In this document: positions 33,945-42,076 of the stretch, piece by piece
Layout: every line of letters starts with the position of its first letter
Numbering within the stretch: position 1 is the stretch's first letter
Assembly: GCA_965198855.1 (NCBI GenBank)
Contig: CBDAPZ010000001.1
Span: 1,364,001-1,428,000 of the forward strand
From: BOG-908 sp965198855
Lineage (GTDB): Bacteria > Pseudomonadota > Alphaproteobacteria > Acetobacterales > Acetobacteraceae
Length of the DNA stretch: 64,000 nucleotides
Reading direction: 5' to 3'
Made by a program: the position numbers and the translations under genes
Notes under the pieces: model-generated
The model's database searches: none
What the model was told of the DNA's origin: nothing
What the model saw: only the letters and a program-made list of their open reading frames with translations

Positions 33945-34457
33945 TCAGCCTCCCTCACCTGTGCGCACGCGCGCTATTGTTCTTTCCAGCGTCAAGGCCG
34001 GAACGAAGCTTGACACGTCGCCGCCGAGCCGCGCGATCTCCTTGACGAAACGCGAGGAGATGAACTGGTGGCGTTCGCTTGCCATCAGGAACACCGTCTC
34101 GATTTCGTGTGTCAGCCGGTAATTCATGCCGGCCATCTGGAACTCATAATCGAAGTCCGATACGGCGCGAAGGCCTCGGATGATCATCTTTGCGTTGACC
34201 GAAGCGGCAAACTGCACCAGCAGATTATCGAAATGCCGCACCTCGATCGGGGTGCCGGTGCGTGCGGTGATGGCGCCGCATTCTTCGCGCACCAGTTCCA
34301 CACGCTCGTCGGGCGAGAAGAGCGGGCTTTTGCCGATGTTCAAGGCAACACCGATCACCAGGCGATCGACCAGCCTTGCGGCACGGCCGATGATATCGAG
34401 ATGGCCATTGGTGACCGGATCGAACGTGCCGGGGTATATGCCGATCCGTTCGATCAT
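33945..34457 (-). CDS. coaD: Pantetheine-phosphate adenylyltransferase
   Basis: CoaD makes dephospho-CoA from 4'-phosphopantetheine and ATP, the fourth step of CoA synthesis. The 170-residue protein has the nucleotidyltransferase site YPGTFDPVTNGH (T/HxGH, His18), IIRGLRAVSDFDYEFQMAGM, and the ISSRFVKEIA motif that binds ATP. Length is typical. Its ATG overlaps the gyrA stop (ATGA), indicating translational coupling. Confidence 0.97.
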   Translation of the reverse strand: MIERIGIYPGTFDPVTNGHLDIIGRAARLVDRLVIGVALNIGKSPLFSPDERVELVREECGAITARTGTPIEVRHFDNLLVQFAASVNAKMIIRGLRAVSDFDYEFQMAGMNYRLTHEIETVFLMASERHQFISSRFVKEIARLGGDVSSFVPALTLERTIARVRTGEGG

Positions 34458-37255
34458 GCCTCGGGGTTTTCCGGATCGATGCCGGCCTCGTCTCCCGCCG
34501 CTTCGTCACTCGAGGCTGGCGCGTCGTCGAGCACCGGGAAGATGCTGGTGACGCGTTCGGTCTCACTCAGGCGGAACAGGGTGACGCCCATGGTCTGGCG
34601 CGCGGTGATGCGCACCTGGTCTGCCGGCACGCGGATCAGGCGGCCGGCATCGGTCACCAGCATCACATCGTCGCCGCGCCGTACTGGCAGCGTTGCGACC
34701 ACGGCGGTGCCGTTGCGCGGCGCGAGCATGATGTTGGTGATGCCCTGGCCGCCGCGGCCGGTGACGCGGTAATCGTAGGCGGAGGAGCGCTTGCCGAAGC
34801 CACCATCGGTGACGGTGAGCAGGATTTCTTCCGATGCTTCGAGGTCGGCGATGCGCTCGGCCGACAGCGTCACATCTGCTGCCTCGTCTTCGCCGTCGGG
34901 AACGGGTTCCGCCACCACTTCGGCGGCTTCTTCCTCATAACCCTGATTGCGACGGCGGGCGGCGATGGCGCGCAGAAAGGCGGCCCGTTCGGCGTTGCTG
35001 GTTTCCACATGGCGCAGCACGGCGAGGCTGTTCACCTCGTCCTTCGCCAGAAGTTTGATGCCGCGCACGCCGGCACTTTCGCGGCCGGAGAACACCCGCA
35101 GCGTATCGTCGGAAATCTGGAAGCGTATGCAGCGGCCGAGTCGGGTCGCGAGGAACACGTCATCACCATCACGACAGGTAGCAACCCCGATCAGGCTGTC
35201 GCCTTCCTCCAGCTTCATCGCGATCAAACCGCTCGTGCGGATGCGGCCGAAATCGGAAAGCTTGTTGCGGCGCACCGTGCCGCTGGAGGTGGCGAAGACG
35301 AGATGGAGGCTTTCCCAGAGCGATTCGTCCTGTGGCAACGGCAGCACGGTGGTGACCTTGTCGGCCCCCAGATCGGGCAGCAGATTGATCAGCGCACGGC
35401 CCTTTGCGGTCGGGCTTGCTTCAGGCAGACGCCACACCTTTTCGCGGAAAGCCTTGCCGCCGCTGGTGAAGAACAGCACCCATTGATGGGTGTGCGCATT
35501 GAAACTGCGCGCCACGATGTCGTCGCCACGTGTGCCGGCCGCGGTGCGGCCGCGGCCGCCGCGGTTCTGGGCACGAAAGATCTCCAGAGGCGTGCGCTTG
35601 ATAAAACCGTCGCGTGTGATGGTGACCACCATCTGGCCCGGCTCGATCAGGCTTTCGTCGTCCTGGTCGGCCATGAAATCGACGATCGCGGTCAGGCGCG
35701 GGCTTGCGATTTCCTCCCGCACCTTGATCAACTCATCGCGCATCACTTCCATGCGGCGCGGACGGCTGGCAATGATCTCTAGAAGCTCGGCAATCTTGGA
35801 CGCGACTTCGCTGAGCTCACCTTCGATCTTCTCACGCTCAAGACCGGTCAGGCGCTGCAGGCGCAGATCCAGAATGCCGCGTGCCTGAACTTCCGTGAGG
35901 CGCACACGATCATTGACAATCATGTTGCCGCTGTCGTCGATCAGCGCCAGGAGTGCCGCGACCTCGCCGGCGGGCCAATCGACTGCCATCAGCGCCGCAC
36001 GTGCCGTCGCCGCATCGGGGCTGGCGCGGATCAGGCGAATGACTTCATCGATATTGGCAACCGCGATCGAGTAGCCCACCAGCAGATGCGCGCGCTCGCG
36101 TGCCTTCATCAGGTCGTGACGGCTACGGCGAAGAATCACCTCTTCGCGGAAATCGACAAAGCACATCAGCAGGTCTTTGAGACCCATGGTGCGTGGCCGG
36201 CCGCGATCAAGCGCCAGCATGTTGCAGCCGAAGCTGATTTGCATGTTGGTGAAACGGAAAAGCTGGTTCAGCACCACTTCCGGCGTCGCATCCCGGCGCA
36301 GTTCGATCACCACGCGCATGCCGGTGCGATCGCTCTCGTCGCGAATGTCGCCGATGCCCTCGATCTGCTTGGCACGCACCAGCTCGGCGATGCGCTCCTG
36401 CAGAGTCGCCTTGTTCACCTGATAAGGCAGCTCGGTGATGATGATCGCGGTGCGGTCCTTGCGGATTTCCTCGAACTCGCAACGGGCACGCAGAACCAAC
36501 GAACCACGGCCGGTCTCGAACGCGCTGCGGATGCCGGCACGGCCGATGATCAGCCCGCCGGTGGGGAAATCGGGCGCCGGCACGATGGCCATCAGATCGT
36601 CCAGCGACGTATCCGGGTCGGCGATCAATGCCAAAGCCGCATCGATGATTTCGCCCGGATTATGCGGCGGGATGCGGGTCGCCATGCCGACGGCAATGCC
36701 CTCGGCGCCGTTGATCAGCAGGTTTGGATAGGCGGCCGGGAGAACGACCGGCTCATGCTCGCTCTCGTCGTAGTTTGGGATGAAATCGACGGTGTCCTTG
36801 TCGATATCCGCCAGCAGGAAGGTGGCCGATTTGGCCAGACGCATCTCGGTGTAGCGCATCGCCGCAGGGCTATCGCCGTCGACTGAGCCGAAATTGCCCT
36901 GGCCGTCGATGAGCGGCACACGGATGGAGAAAGGCTGCGCCATGCGGACGGCGGCGTCGTAGATCGAGCTGTCGCCGTGCGGATGGTATTTACCCATCAC
37001 GTCGCCGACGATGCGGGCGGATTTGCGGTAGGGCTTGTCCGGCGTGTAGCCGGCCTCGTGCATGCCGAAAAGGATGCGACGGTGGACCGGTTTCAGGCCA
37101 TCGCGTGCATCGGGAAGCGCGCGGCTGACGATGACGGACATGGCATAGGCGAGGTAGGAGCGCTGCATCTCCTCCTCGAGCGTCACCCGCTGGGTTTCGC
37201 CTGGGCCTCCCTCGCCGGGGGGCGGAATTTCGGGGTCGTCTGTGGTGCCGCTCAA
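34454..37255 (-). CDS. gyrA: DNA gyrase subunit A
   Basis: GyrA forms the DNA-cleaving part of gyrase. The 933-residue protein shows RDGLKPVHRRILFGMHEAGY, the quinolone-determining region HPHGDSSIYDAAVRMAQPFS and catalytic Tyr135 (AAMRYTEMRL). Residues equivalent to E. coli Ser83 and Asp87 are Ser96 and Asp100, both wild type. The C-terminal beta-pinwheel includes YRVTGRGGQGI at the GyrA-box position, which together with the length favours GyrA over ParC. Translation seems to start at TTG 37255; the acidic first 25 residues are typical of alphaproteobacterial GyrA. Confidence 0.96.
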   Translation of the reverse strand: MSGTTDDPEIPPPGEGGPGETQRVTLEEEMQRSYLAYAMSVIVSRALPDARDGLKPVHRRILFGMHEAGYTPDKPYRKSARIVGDVMGKYHPHGDSSIYDAAVRMAQPFSIRVPLIDGQGNFGSVDGDSPAAMRYTEMRLAKSATFLLADIDKDTVDFIPNYDESEHEPVVLPAAYPNLLINGAEGIAVGMATRIPPHNPGEIIDAALALIADPDTSLDDLMAIVPAPDFPTGGLIIGRAGIRSAFETGRGSLVLRARCEFEEIRKDRTAIIITELPYQVNKATLQERIAELVRAKQIEGIGDIRDESDRTGMRVVIELRRDATPEVVLNQLFRFTNMQISFGCNMLALDRGRPRTMGLKDLLMCFVDFREEVILRRSRHDLMKARERAHLLVGYSIAVANIDEVIRLIRASPDAATARAALMAVDWPAGEVAALLALIDDSGNMIVNDRVRLTEVQARGILDLRLQRLTGLEREKIEGELSEVASKIAELLEIIASRPRRMEVMRDELIKVREEIASPRLTAIVDFMADQDDESLIEPGQMVVTITRDGFIKRTPLEIFRAQNRGGRGRTAAGTRGDDIVARSFNAHTHQWVLFFTSGGKAFREKVWRLPEASPTAKGRALINLLPDLGADKVTTVLPLPQDESLWESLHLVFATSSGTVRRNKLSDFGRIRTSGLIAMKLEEGDSLIGVATCRDGDDVFLATRLGRCIRFQISDDTLRVFSGRESAGVRGIKLLAKDEVNSLAVLRHVETSNAERAAFLRAIAARRRNQGYEEEAAEVVAEPVPDGEDEAADVTLSAERIADLEASEEILLTVTDGGFGKRSSAYDYRVTGRGGQGITNIMLAPRNGTAVVATLPVRRGDDVMLVTDAGRLIRVPADQVRITARQTMGVTLFRLSETERVTSIFPVLDDAPASSDEAAGDEAGIDPENPEA

Positions 37256-37333
37256 AGTGTCTGGTGCCTAGGGTTCGCTGTCGGGGGGCTTATTACAACG
37301 GTCCTAGGCAGACGCCAAACGGCGGTTAGGCAA

Positions 37334-37487
37334 GGCCAAGGGGCTCTGCCCCCTGGATCCCCGCCAGGGGGTGCCCCCCGTGGACCGGCATTATTGAAGG
37401 TCTGGAGGGCCTCCCTCCAGCGGGGCGCGCCGCCAGAACGCCACCAGTTCAAGTGCCGTTGGCGCGGGGGGCGGAGCCCCTTGGCCT
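37334..37487. repeat. GC-rich intergenic repeat, copy 2
   Basis: The region between gyrA and crtC is filled by this imperfect inverted repeat. Its left end reads AAGGCCAAGGGGCTCTGCCC, the same as copy 1 at 10494. Its right end GGGGCGGAGCCCCTTGGCCT is the reverse complement with few changes. The interior carries GGGTGCCCCCCGTGGACCGG and CTCCCTCCAGCGGGG. No gene is visible between 37256 and 37485. Confidence 0.85.
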
Positions 37488-38394
37488 AGCCGTGCCAATT
37501 TCGTGGCGCCTTGAAAGGCAGCATGCACTGGACCCAAGGCGCGGTGAATCTTTTTAATGAGAGAGATTCGTGCACGGCTGTTGCGTCGTCACCTCTCAGC
37601 CGCGTCTGCAGCACGGAGCGGGCGTAGAAGGGCGCGTCCTCTAGAACCTGGGTGATTTTGGCTGGTGCGTCGGCTCGTGTGATACGTGGCAGACGCCAGA
37701 AGCTGGGTTGCAGTGGTTGCTCGGGCGGAGCTTCAAAGTCGGTCGCAATGTTCGTTTTGTCGTAGTGAAGGGCGACACAGAACTTTTCGCCGCCGCGCCG
37801 GGTGCCGTGATAGAGCACGGCCATGCCGTCTTTTTGCGTGGTGCGGCTCCAATCCCAGCCCTCAAAACCTTCCTCCAGCGGCGCGTCGCCGGAGTTGGTG
37901 TCGAGATAGGCGGTGCCTTGCCAGCGCAGATCCGGATTGATCATTTCCACGTCGACGCGGGAGCCAGGGGCGATGGGCGACCAGCGATGCAGGCCGGCGC
38001 CGTCGAGCAGGGTTTCGCGTGTGGCGATCCCGTTGGGATGGACGCGGATTTTGCCACGCAGGCGGCTTGGCCAAGGTGCGGTGATTTCGTGGATGTCTGC
38101 GGTGAGCGTGTTGCCGTCCCAGTGCAGGCCGGAGGGGCCGATCTGCAATGTGCTGGCATCCCGGGTGAGGCTCGATTGACCACGTTCGGTCATGGCCCAG
38201 CGTTTGCCGCCCCGACCGTAGAGGGCGAGGTTCATGGCCACATGGTTCTCCGGAGCGGCTTGGGCGCCGTTGCGGCGGGCGTGTCTGTACCAAGGCGAGA
38301 AGACGCTGCCGATGAAGGCGATCAAAGTCAGGCCGTGGGCGCCGTCATCGCTCAGCGCGTCGAGATACCACCAGACATAGCCGCGTGGGTTCAG
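37486..38394 (-). CDS. crtC: Carotenoid 1,2-hydratase (hydroxyneurosporene synthase)
   Basis: CrtC adds water to the C-1,2 double bond of neurosporene or lycopene in spheroidene/spirilloxanthin synthesis. Family motifs: GYVWWYLDALSDDGAHG, IAFIGSVFSPWYRHARRNG, NHVAMNLALYG, ERGQSSLTRD, GLHWDGNTL, GTAYLDTNSGDAPLEEGFEGW. No ATG, GTG or TTG exists in frame between 38700 and 38326. The coordinate given uses CTG 38394, which overlaps the crtD stop as CTGA and gives about 302 residues. Alternatives are TTG 38325 (about 279 residues, losing the conserved WWY...DDG block) or GTG 38700 with a 102-residue non-homologous extension. The gene identity is certain; the start is not. Confidence 0.9.
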   Translation of the reverse strand: MNPRGYVWWYLDALSDDGAHGLTLIAFIGSVFSPWYRHARRNGAQAAPENHVAMNLALYGRGGKRWAMTERGQSSLTRDASTLQIGPSGLHWDGNTLTADIHEITAPWPSRLRGKIRVHPNGIATRETLLDGAGLHRWSPIAPGSRVDVEMINPDLRWQGTAYLDTNSGDAPLEEGFEGWDWSRTTQKDGMAVLYHGTRRGGEKFCVALHYDKTNIATDFEAPPEQPLQPSFWRLPRITRADAPAKITQVLEDAPFYARSVLQTRLRGDDATAVHESLSLKRFTAPWVQCMLPFKAPRNWHG

Positions 38395-39878
38395 GATCGT
38401 GTCGAAGCGCCATCCGCGATGATCTGCGCCGCTGCGAGGCGCCCCGAGAGCGCTGCCATCGGCACGCCCGCTCCCGGGTGGGCTGCTCCCCCCGCCAGAT
38501 ACAGGCCCGGCAGCCGCGTTTTCGCGCCCGGCCGGCGGAAGGTCGCCATCGATCCGTGCACTACCTGGCCGTACAGCGCGCCCCCCGTTCCCGGGAACAA
38601 GGTCGCGAAATCCGTCGGCGTAGTCGGCAGAAAACCGGTCGCGTCCGGTTCGAGGGTCAGTCCGCTCGCCTGCAGGCGGCCCAGCATTGTTTGCGTCCAC
38701 GATCGGATCTCCGTCTGTGTGGTGGTTTTGCTGTCGCCGTTCGCCGGCGCGTTGATCAGGCAGAGCAGGCGTTCGGCGCTCTCCGGCACGGCGTGCGTGT
38801 CGTCGCGATCCTGGGCGCAGACATACACGCTAGGTTCGGCGGGTGGCTGGCGGCGGTTGAAAACATCTCTGAACTCCGCGGCATAGTCTCTCGAGAAGAA
38901 CACATTGTGGTGGGAGAGTGGAAAGCCCCGCGCGCGTGCAGAGACGGCCCAGGTGATGGCGGATTGCGAGCGCGCTGCCGCGCGGACAAGCGGCGTCGAT
39001 CGCGTAACCGCATCACCGAAAAACCCGTGCGGCAATGCGGCCGGATCGGCATTGACCACGATTGCGTCCGCGTCGATGCGTTCACCGTCGGCGAGCGTCA
39101 CGCCCGCGACGCGACCGCGCTCAACCTCGATCCGGCTCACTGCTGCATTGCAGCGCAGGGCCACGCCACGTTCGGTTGCGAGCTTGGAGATGGCTTCGAC
39201 GAGGCGGATCATGCCGCCTTGCACGAGCCAGACGCCGTCGCGTTCCACGTGCGCCACCAGCATCAGTGTGGCCGGCGCCAGATAGGGTGATGATCCGCAA
39301 TAGGTAGCGTAGCGGCCGAAGAGTTGTTGTAGGCGGGGATCGGCGAAATAGCCGGCAAGTGCTTTGCTCATCGTAGCGAACGGCGAGATGCGCAAAAGCT
39401 CCGGCAAACCCTTCAGCCCGAAAGAGCCAGCCAGCGAAAGCGGCGTTGGCAAAGGCGCCCGCAGGAACGGCTTTTCGAGCGTGTCGTAGATTTGTTTGGC
39501 ACGTGCGGAGAAGGCGAGAAAGCCGCGGGCTTCGACCGCTCCGGCAAAGGTGCCTATGGCGTCCGCTGTTTTTGCGAGATCGGCGAACAGATCGAGCGGC
39601 GAGGACATGCCCCAGGCGTGACGCGCCAGCACATCTGCCCGCTGCAGCGTGACATAATCGAAAAAATTCGCGCCCGCTGCGGCAAAAATCTCCTCGAACA
39701 CCCATCGCATGGTGAATACCGTGGGCCCGGCATCGATGCCGGCGCCGAGCACGCGCAGCTTGCCGCCCAAATTCGGCTGGCGTTCGAGCAGTATTACGTC
39801 GCAGCCGCCGACGGCCAGGTTCAGCGCCGCTACCAGCCCGCCTATGCCGCCACCGATGACGGCGATTTTCCTGCTCAT
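38391..39878 (-). CDS. crtD: Methoxyneurosporene/1-hydroxycarotenoid 3,4-desaturase
   Basis: CrtD introduces the C-3,4 double bond into hydroxy- or methoxy-carotenoids, next to CrtC in the pathway. The 495-residue flavoprotein has the N-terminal FAD motif AVIGGGIGGLVAALNLA, LLERQPNLGGKLR, the CrtD-like segment AGPTVFTMRWVFEEIFAAAG and the C-terminal phytoene-desaturase signature LYLAGGAAHPGAGVPMAALS. GGTGG precedes the ATG at 39878. It is divergent from crtE, with a perfect PpsR site in the gap. CrtD rather than CrtI is supported by the crtC neighbour and the sequence style. Confidence 0.93.
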   Translation of the reverse strand: MSRKIAVIGGGIGGLVAALNLAVGGCDVILLERQPNLGGKLRVLGAGIDAGPTVFTMRWVFEEIFAAAGANFFDYVTLQRADVLARHAWGMSSPLDLFADLAKTADAIGTFAGAVEARGFLAFSARAKQIYDTLEKPFLRAPLPTPLSLAGSFGLKGLPELLRISPFATMSKALAGYFADPRLQQLFGRYATYCGSSPYLAPATLMLVAHVERDGVWLVQGGMIRLVEAISKLATERGVALRCNAAVSRIEVERGRVAGVTLADGERIDADAIVVNADPAALPHGFFGDAVTRSTPLVRAAARSQSAITWAVSARARGFPLSHHNVFFSRDYAAEFRDVFNRRQPPAEPSVYVCAQDRDDTHAVPESAERLLCLINAPANGDSKTTTQTEIRSWTQTMLGRLQASGLTLEPDATGFLPTTPTDFATLFPGTGGALYGQVVHGSMATFRRPGAKTRLPGLYLAGGAAHPGAGVPMAALSGRLAAAQIIADGASTRS

Positions 39879-39907
39879 GCCGCCACCATAAAACGCCTTG
39901 ACTTGAG

Positions 39908-39925
39908 TGTCATCTTTATCTGACA
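39908..39925. promoter_or_regulatory. PpsR/CrtJ operator, crtD-crtE intergenic
   Basis: TGTCATCTTTATCTGACA is a perfect TGT-N12-ACA site, the known operator of the photosynthesis repressor PpsR/CrtJ. A degenerate second site GGT-N12-ACA lies at 39933-39950, seven bases further on. The pair sits between the divergent crtD and crtE starts and could repress both. Confidence 0.85.
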
Positions 39926-39971
39926 GTCGGTGGGTTATTGAAAGTTGACAGCTGGCTGGAGGGTTGTGCCG

Positions 39972-40841
39972 ATGGATCCCTTGTCGCGGATCGAACAGGC
40001 GTTGCATGCAGCAATCGGTCAAGCGGAAGCGCCGGACTGTCCGCCGTTGCTCGCGGCGGCCATGCGCGCCAGCGTGTTCCCCCGCGGCGCACGCATCAGG
40101 CCGCGGCTCTGCTTGGCGGTGGCAGCGGCCTGTGGCGAGGACAGACCCGGCCTGACCGATGCGGCAGCGGCTTCGATCGAACTGCTGCACTGCGCCTCGC
40201 TCGTGCATGATGATCTGCCCTGTTTCGATGATGCGGATATGCGGCGTGGGCGCCCTACGGTGCACAAAACATTTGGGGCACCGTTGGCGGTGCTGGCCGG
40301 TGACGCACTGATCGTGTTGGCTTTTCAAATCCTGGGCGAGGCTGCCGTCACGTCACCTGGTCGGTTAGCGCGGTTGGTGGGGATCGTCGGGCGCAGCGTG
40401 GGTGTGCCGCGTGGGATCGTCGCTGGACAGGCCTGGGAAAGCGAGAGCGATGTAGATCTCGCGGAGTATCAGCGGCAGAAAACGGGCGCGTTGTTCGCCG
40501 CGGCCACGCTCGCAGGGGCTGCGGCCGCCGGAGTCGAAAGCGAGAATTGGCGCGCCGTGGGCCAGTGGCTCGGCGAGGCTTACCAGGTGGCCGACGATAT
40601 CCGCGACGCGACCTGCTCGGCGGCGGAACTCGGCAAACCCGCAGGACAGGACGCGGCGCATGGCCGGCCGAACGCTGTGCTGAAGCTCGGCTTAGCCGGG
40701 GCCATCGGATGGCTGGAGGAACTCGCAGACCAGGCGGTTGAGGCAGTGCCCGCTTGCCACGGCCAATCGGCGCTTCGCAGCCACATTTTCTCGGAAACAC
40801 GTCGCCTGCTGCCGGCCGAACCGGCGCTGCATGCCGCCTAA
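39972..40841 (+). CDS. crtE: Geranylgeranyl diphosphate synthase
   Basis: CrtE makes the C20 prenyl diphosphate used for carotenoids and for the bacteriochlorophyll tail. The 289-residue protein holds both aspartate-rich motifs: first at Asp80-Asp81 with Asp86-Asp87 (LVHDDLPCFDDADMRRGRPT), second at Asp208-Asp209 and Asp212 (YQVADDIRDA). GGAGG stands nine bases before the ATG at 39972. It heads the rightward crtE-crtF-bch-puf block and overlaps crtF by eleven bases. Confidence 0.95.
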   Translation: MDPLSRIEQALHAAIGQAEAPDCPPLLAAAMRASVFPRGARIRPRLCLAVAAACGEDRPGLTDAAAASIELLHCASLVHDDLPCFDDADMRRGRPTVHKTFGAPLAVLAGDALIVLAFQILGEAAVTSPGRLARLVGIVGRSVGVPRGIVAGQAWESESDVDLAEYQRQKTGALFAAATLAGAAAAGVESENWRAVGQWLGEAYQVADDIRDATCSAAELGKPAGQDAAHGRPNAVLKLGLAGAIGWLEELADQAVEAVPACHGQSALRSHIFSETRRLLPAEPALHAA

Positions 40842-41982
40842 CACGGCGACTACGGGATTTTTGCCAGCCGAGCCAACATCGCGCGCAACGAAGCTATTTT
40901 CGATCCCATCGATTGTCGCCCGCCCGGCATTTCGCCGCTGGGCAGCGCGGTTTTTTCTCACCCGGCCGATCGCCCGCAGACAGGCTTCGGCGCTGTTCGA
41001 TCTGTGCGCGGGCTTCGTCTATGCGCAAATTTTGCAGGCGTGCCTGCAGCTGGATATTTTCACCATACTGGCAAAAGGGCCTCTCACCACAGAGGCCTTG
41101 GGTGCGCGAACCGGGCTGACACCGCCCTCGATGTTGCGGCTGCTCGAGGGAGCGACAGCCCTTAAACTGGTTGCACGCCAAGGCCGCGACCAGTTTGCGC
41201 TCGGCATGCTGGGCGCAGCGTTGGTGGAGAACGAAGCGATCTCAGCCATGGTCGCGCATCACACGATGTTTTATGCCGACATGGCCGATCCCGTCGCCCT
41301 TCTGCGTGGCCACCAGCCGACGCAACTCGGCAGCTACTGGGCCTACGCGCAGGCGACGTCTCCAGCCGCGGCAGCTGACCAGGCAGTGGCACCCTACACC
41401 GCGCTGATGGCCGCCTCGCAGCGCATGGTGGCCGACGAAATACTCGATGCTTATCCGGTCAAGCGTCATGCCTGCCTGATGGATGTGGGCGGCGGCGACG
41501 GCATGTTCCTCACCGAAGCCGCCAAACGCGCGCCAAAACTGAAGCTTCAGCTGTTCGACCTGCCGGCGGTGGCCGAACGCGCAACCACCCGATTCGCGGC
41601 CGCAGGTTTGCAGCCACGCGCCCAGGTGTTCGGCGGCAGCTTCTTGCACGATGCTCTGCCGAAAGGCGCCGACCTGATCTCTCTGGTGCGCGTCGCACAT
41701 GACCATGACGACGACTCGGTGCTCACCCTGTTCCGCGCTGTGCATGATGCCCTGCCCCGCCACGGCGCGCTGCTTCTAGCCGAACCCATGGCTGAAACGC
41801 CGGGCGCGGAGCGCATGGGCCACGCCTATTTTGGTTTTTACCTGCTTGCGATGGGCAGTGGCCGGCCGCGTAGCGCCACCACGCTCACCGCAATGCTGCG
41901 CGATTGCGGTTTCGGCAGTGTGCGCATGCTGCCAACCCACACACCCCTGCTCGCCAGCGCGCTGGTTGCATATCCAGCCTGA
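40831..41982 (+). CDS. crtF: Hydroxyneurosporene O-methyltransferase
   Basis: CrtF methylates the 1-hydroxyl of carotenoids with S-adenosylmethionine, giving methoxy carotenoids such as spheroidene or spirilloxanthin. The 383-residue product has an N-terminal dimerisation/winged-helix part (LDIFTILAKGPLTTEALGAR), the SAM site LMDVGGGDGMFLTEA, and the class signatures FDLPAVAERA and VRVAHDHDDDSVLTLF. The ATG at 40831 overlaps the end of crtE. The first 50 residues are not conserved-looking, so a later start is possible. Confidence 0.93.
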   Translation: MPPNTATTGFLPAEPTSRATKLFSIPSIVARPAFRRWAARFFLTRPIARRQASALFDLCAGFVYAQILQACLQLDIFTILAKGPLTTEALGARTGLTPPSMLRLLEGATALKLVARQGRDQFALGMLGAALVENEAISAMVAHHTMFYADMADPVALLRGHQPTQLGSYWAYAQATSPAAAADQAVAPYTALMAASQRMVADEILDAYPVKRHACLMDVGGGDGMFLTEAAKRAPKLKLQLFDLPAVAERATTRFAAAGLQPRAQVFGGSFLHDALPKGADLISLVRVAHDHDDDSVLTLFRAVHDALPRHGALLLAEPMAETPGAERMGHAYFGFYLLAMGSGRPRSATTLTAMLRDCGFGSVRMLPTHTPLLASALVAYPA

Positions 41983-41991
41983 CAGCGGTTG

Positions 41992-42009
41992 TGTAAGTAT
42001 TAGTTGACA
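41992..42009. promoter_or_regulatory. PpsR/CrtJ operator 1 of the bchC promoter
   Basis: TGTAAGTATTAGTTGACA fits TGT-N12-ACA exactly. Its right half contains TTGACA (42004-42009), a candidate -35 box for bchC. The next operator begins eight bases further on, matching the tandem arrangement known for the Rhodobacter capsulatus bchC promoter. Confidence 0.9.
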
Positions 42010-42017
42010 ACCGTTTA

Positions 42018-42035
42018 TGTCCGGCTAGGTTTACA
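42018..42035. promoter_or_regulatory. PpsR/CrtJ operator 2 of the bchC promoter
   Basis: TGTCCGGCTAGGTTTACA is a second perfect TGT-N12-ACA site, eight bases after operator 1. It covers the expected -10 region (TAGGTT at 42026, 16 bases after the TTGACA box), so binding would block polymerase. Confidence 0.9.
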
Positions 42036-42076
42036 TACGCCTACCAAGCCATGCAGGCAGAAACAGGGAGCCGGAC

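Noticed and set aside
38395..38700. Taking crtC from GTG 38700 with a 102-residue N-terminal extension
   Set aside because: The extension is Gly/Pro/Arg-rich, lies wholly over crtD in another frame and has no similarity to CrtC proteins; a start at the crtD stop is simpler.
42004..42032. Calling a definite sigma-70 promoter for bchC
   Set aside because: TTGACA is clear, but the -10 candidate TAGGTT is poor at 16-base spacing; it is mentioned only as support for the operator annotation.
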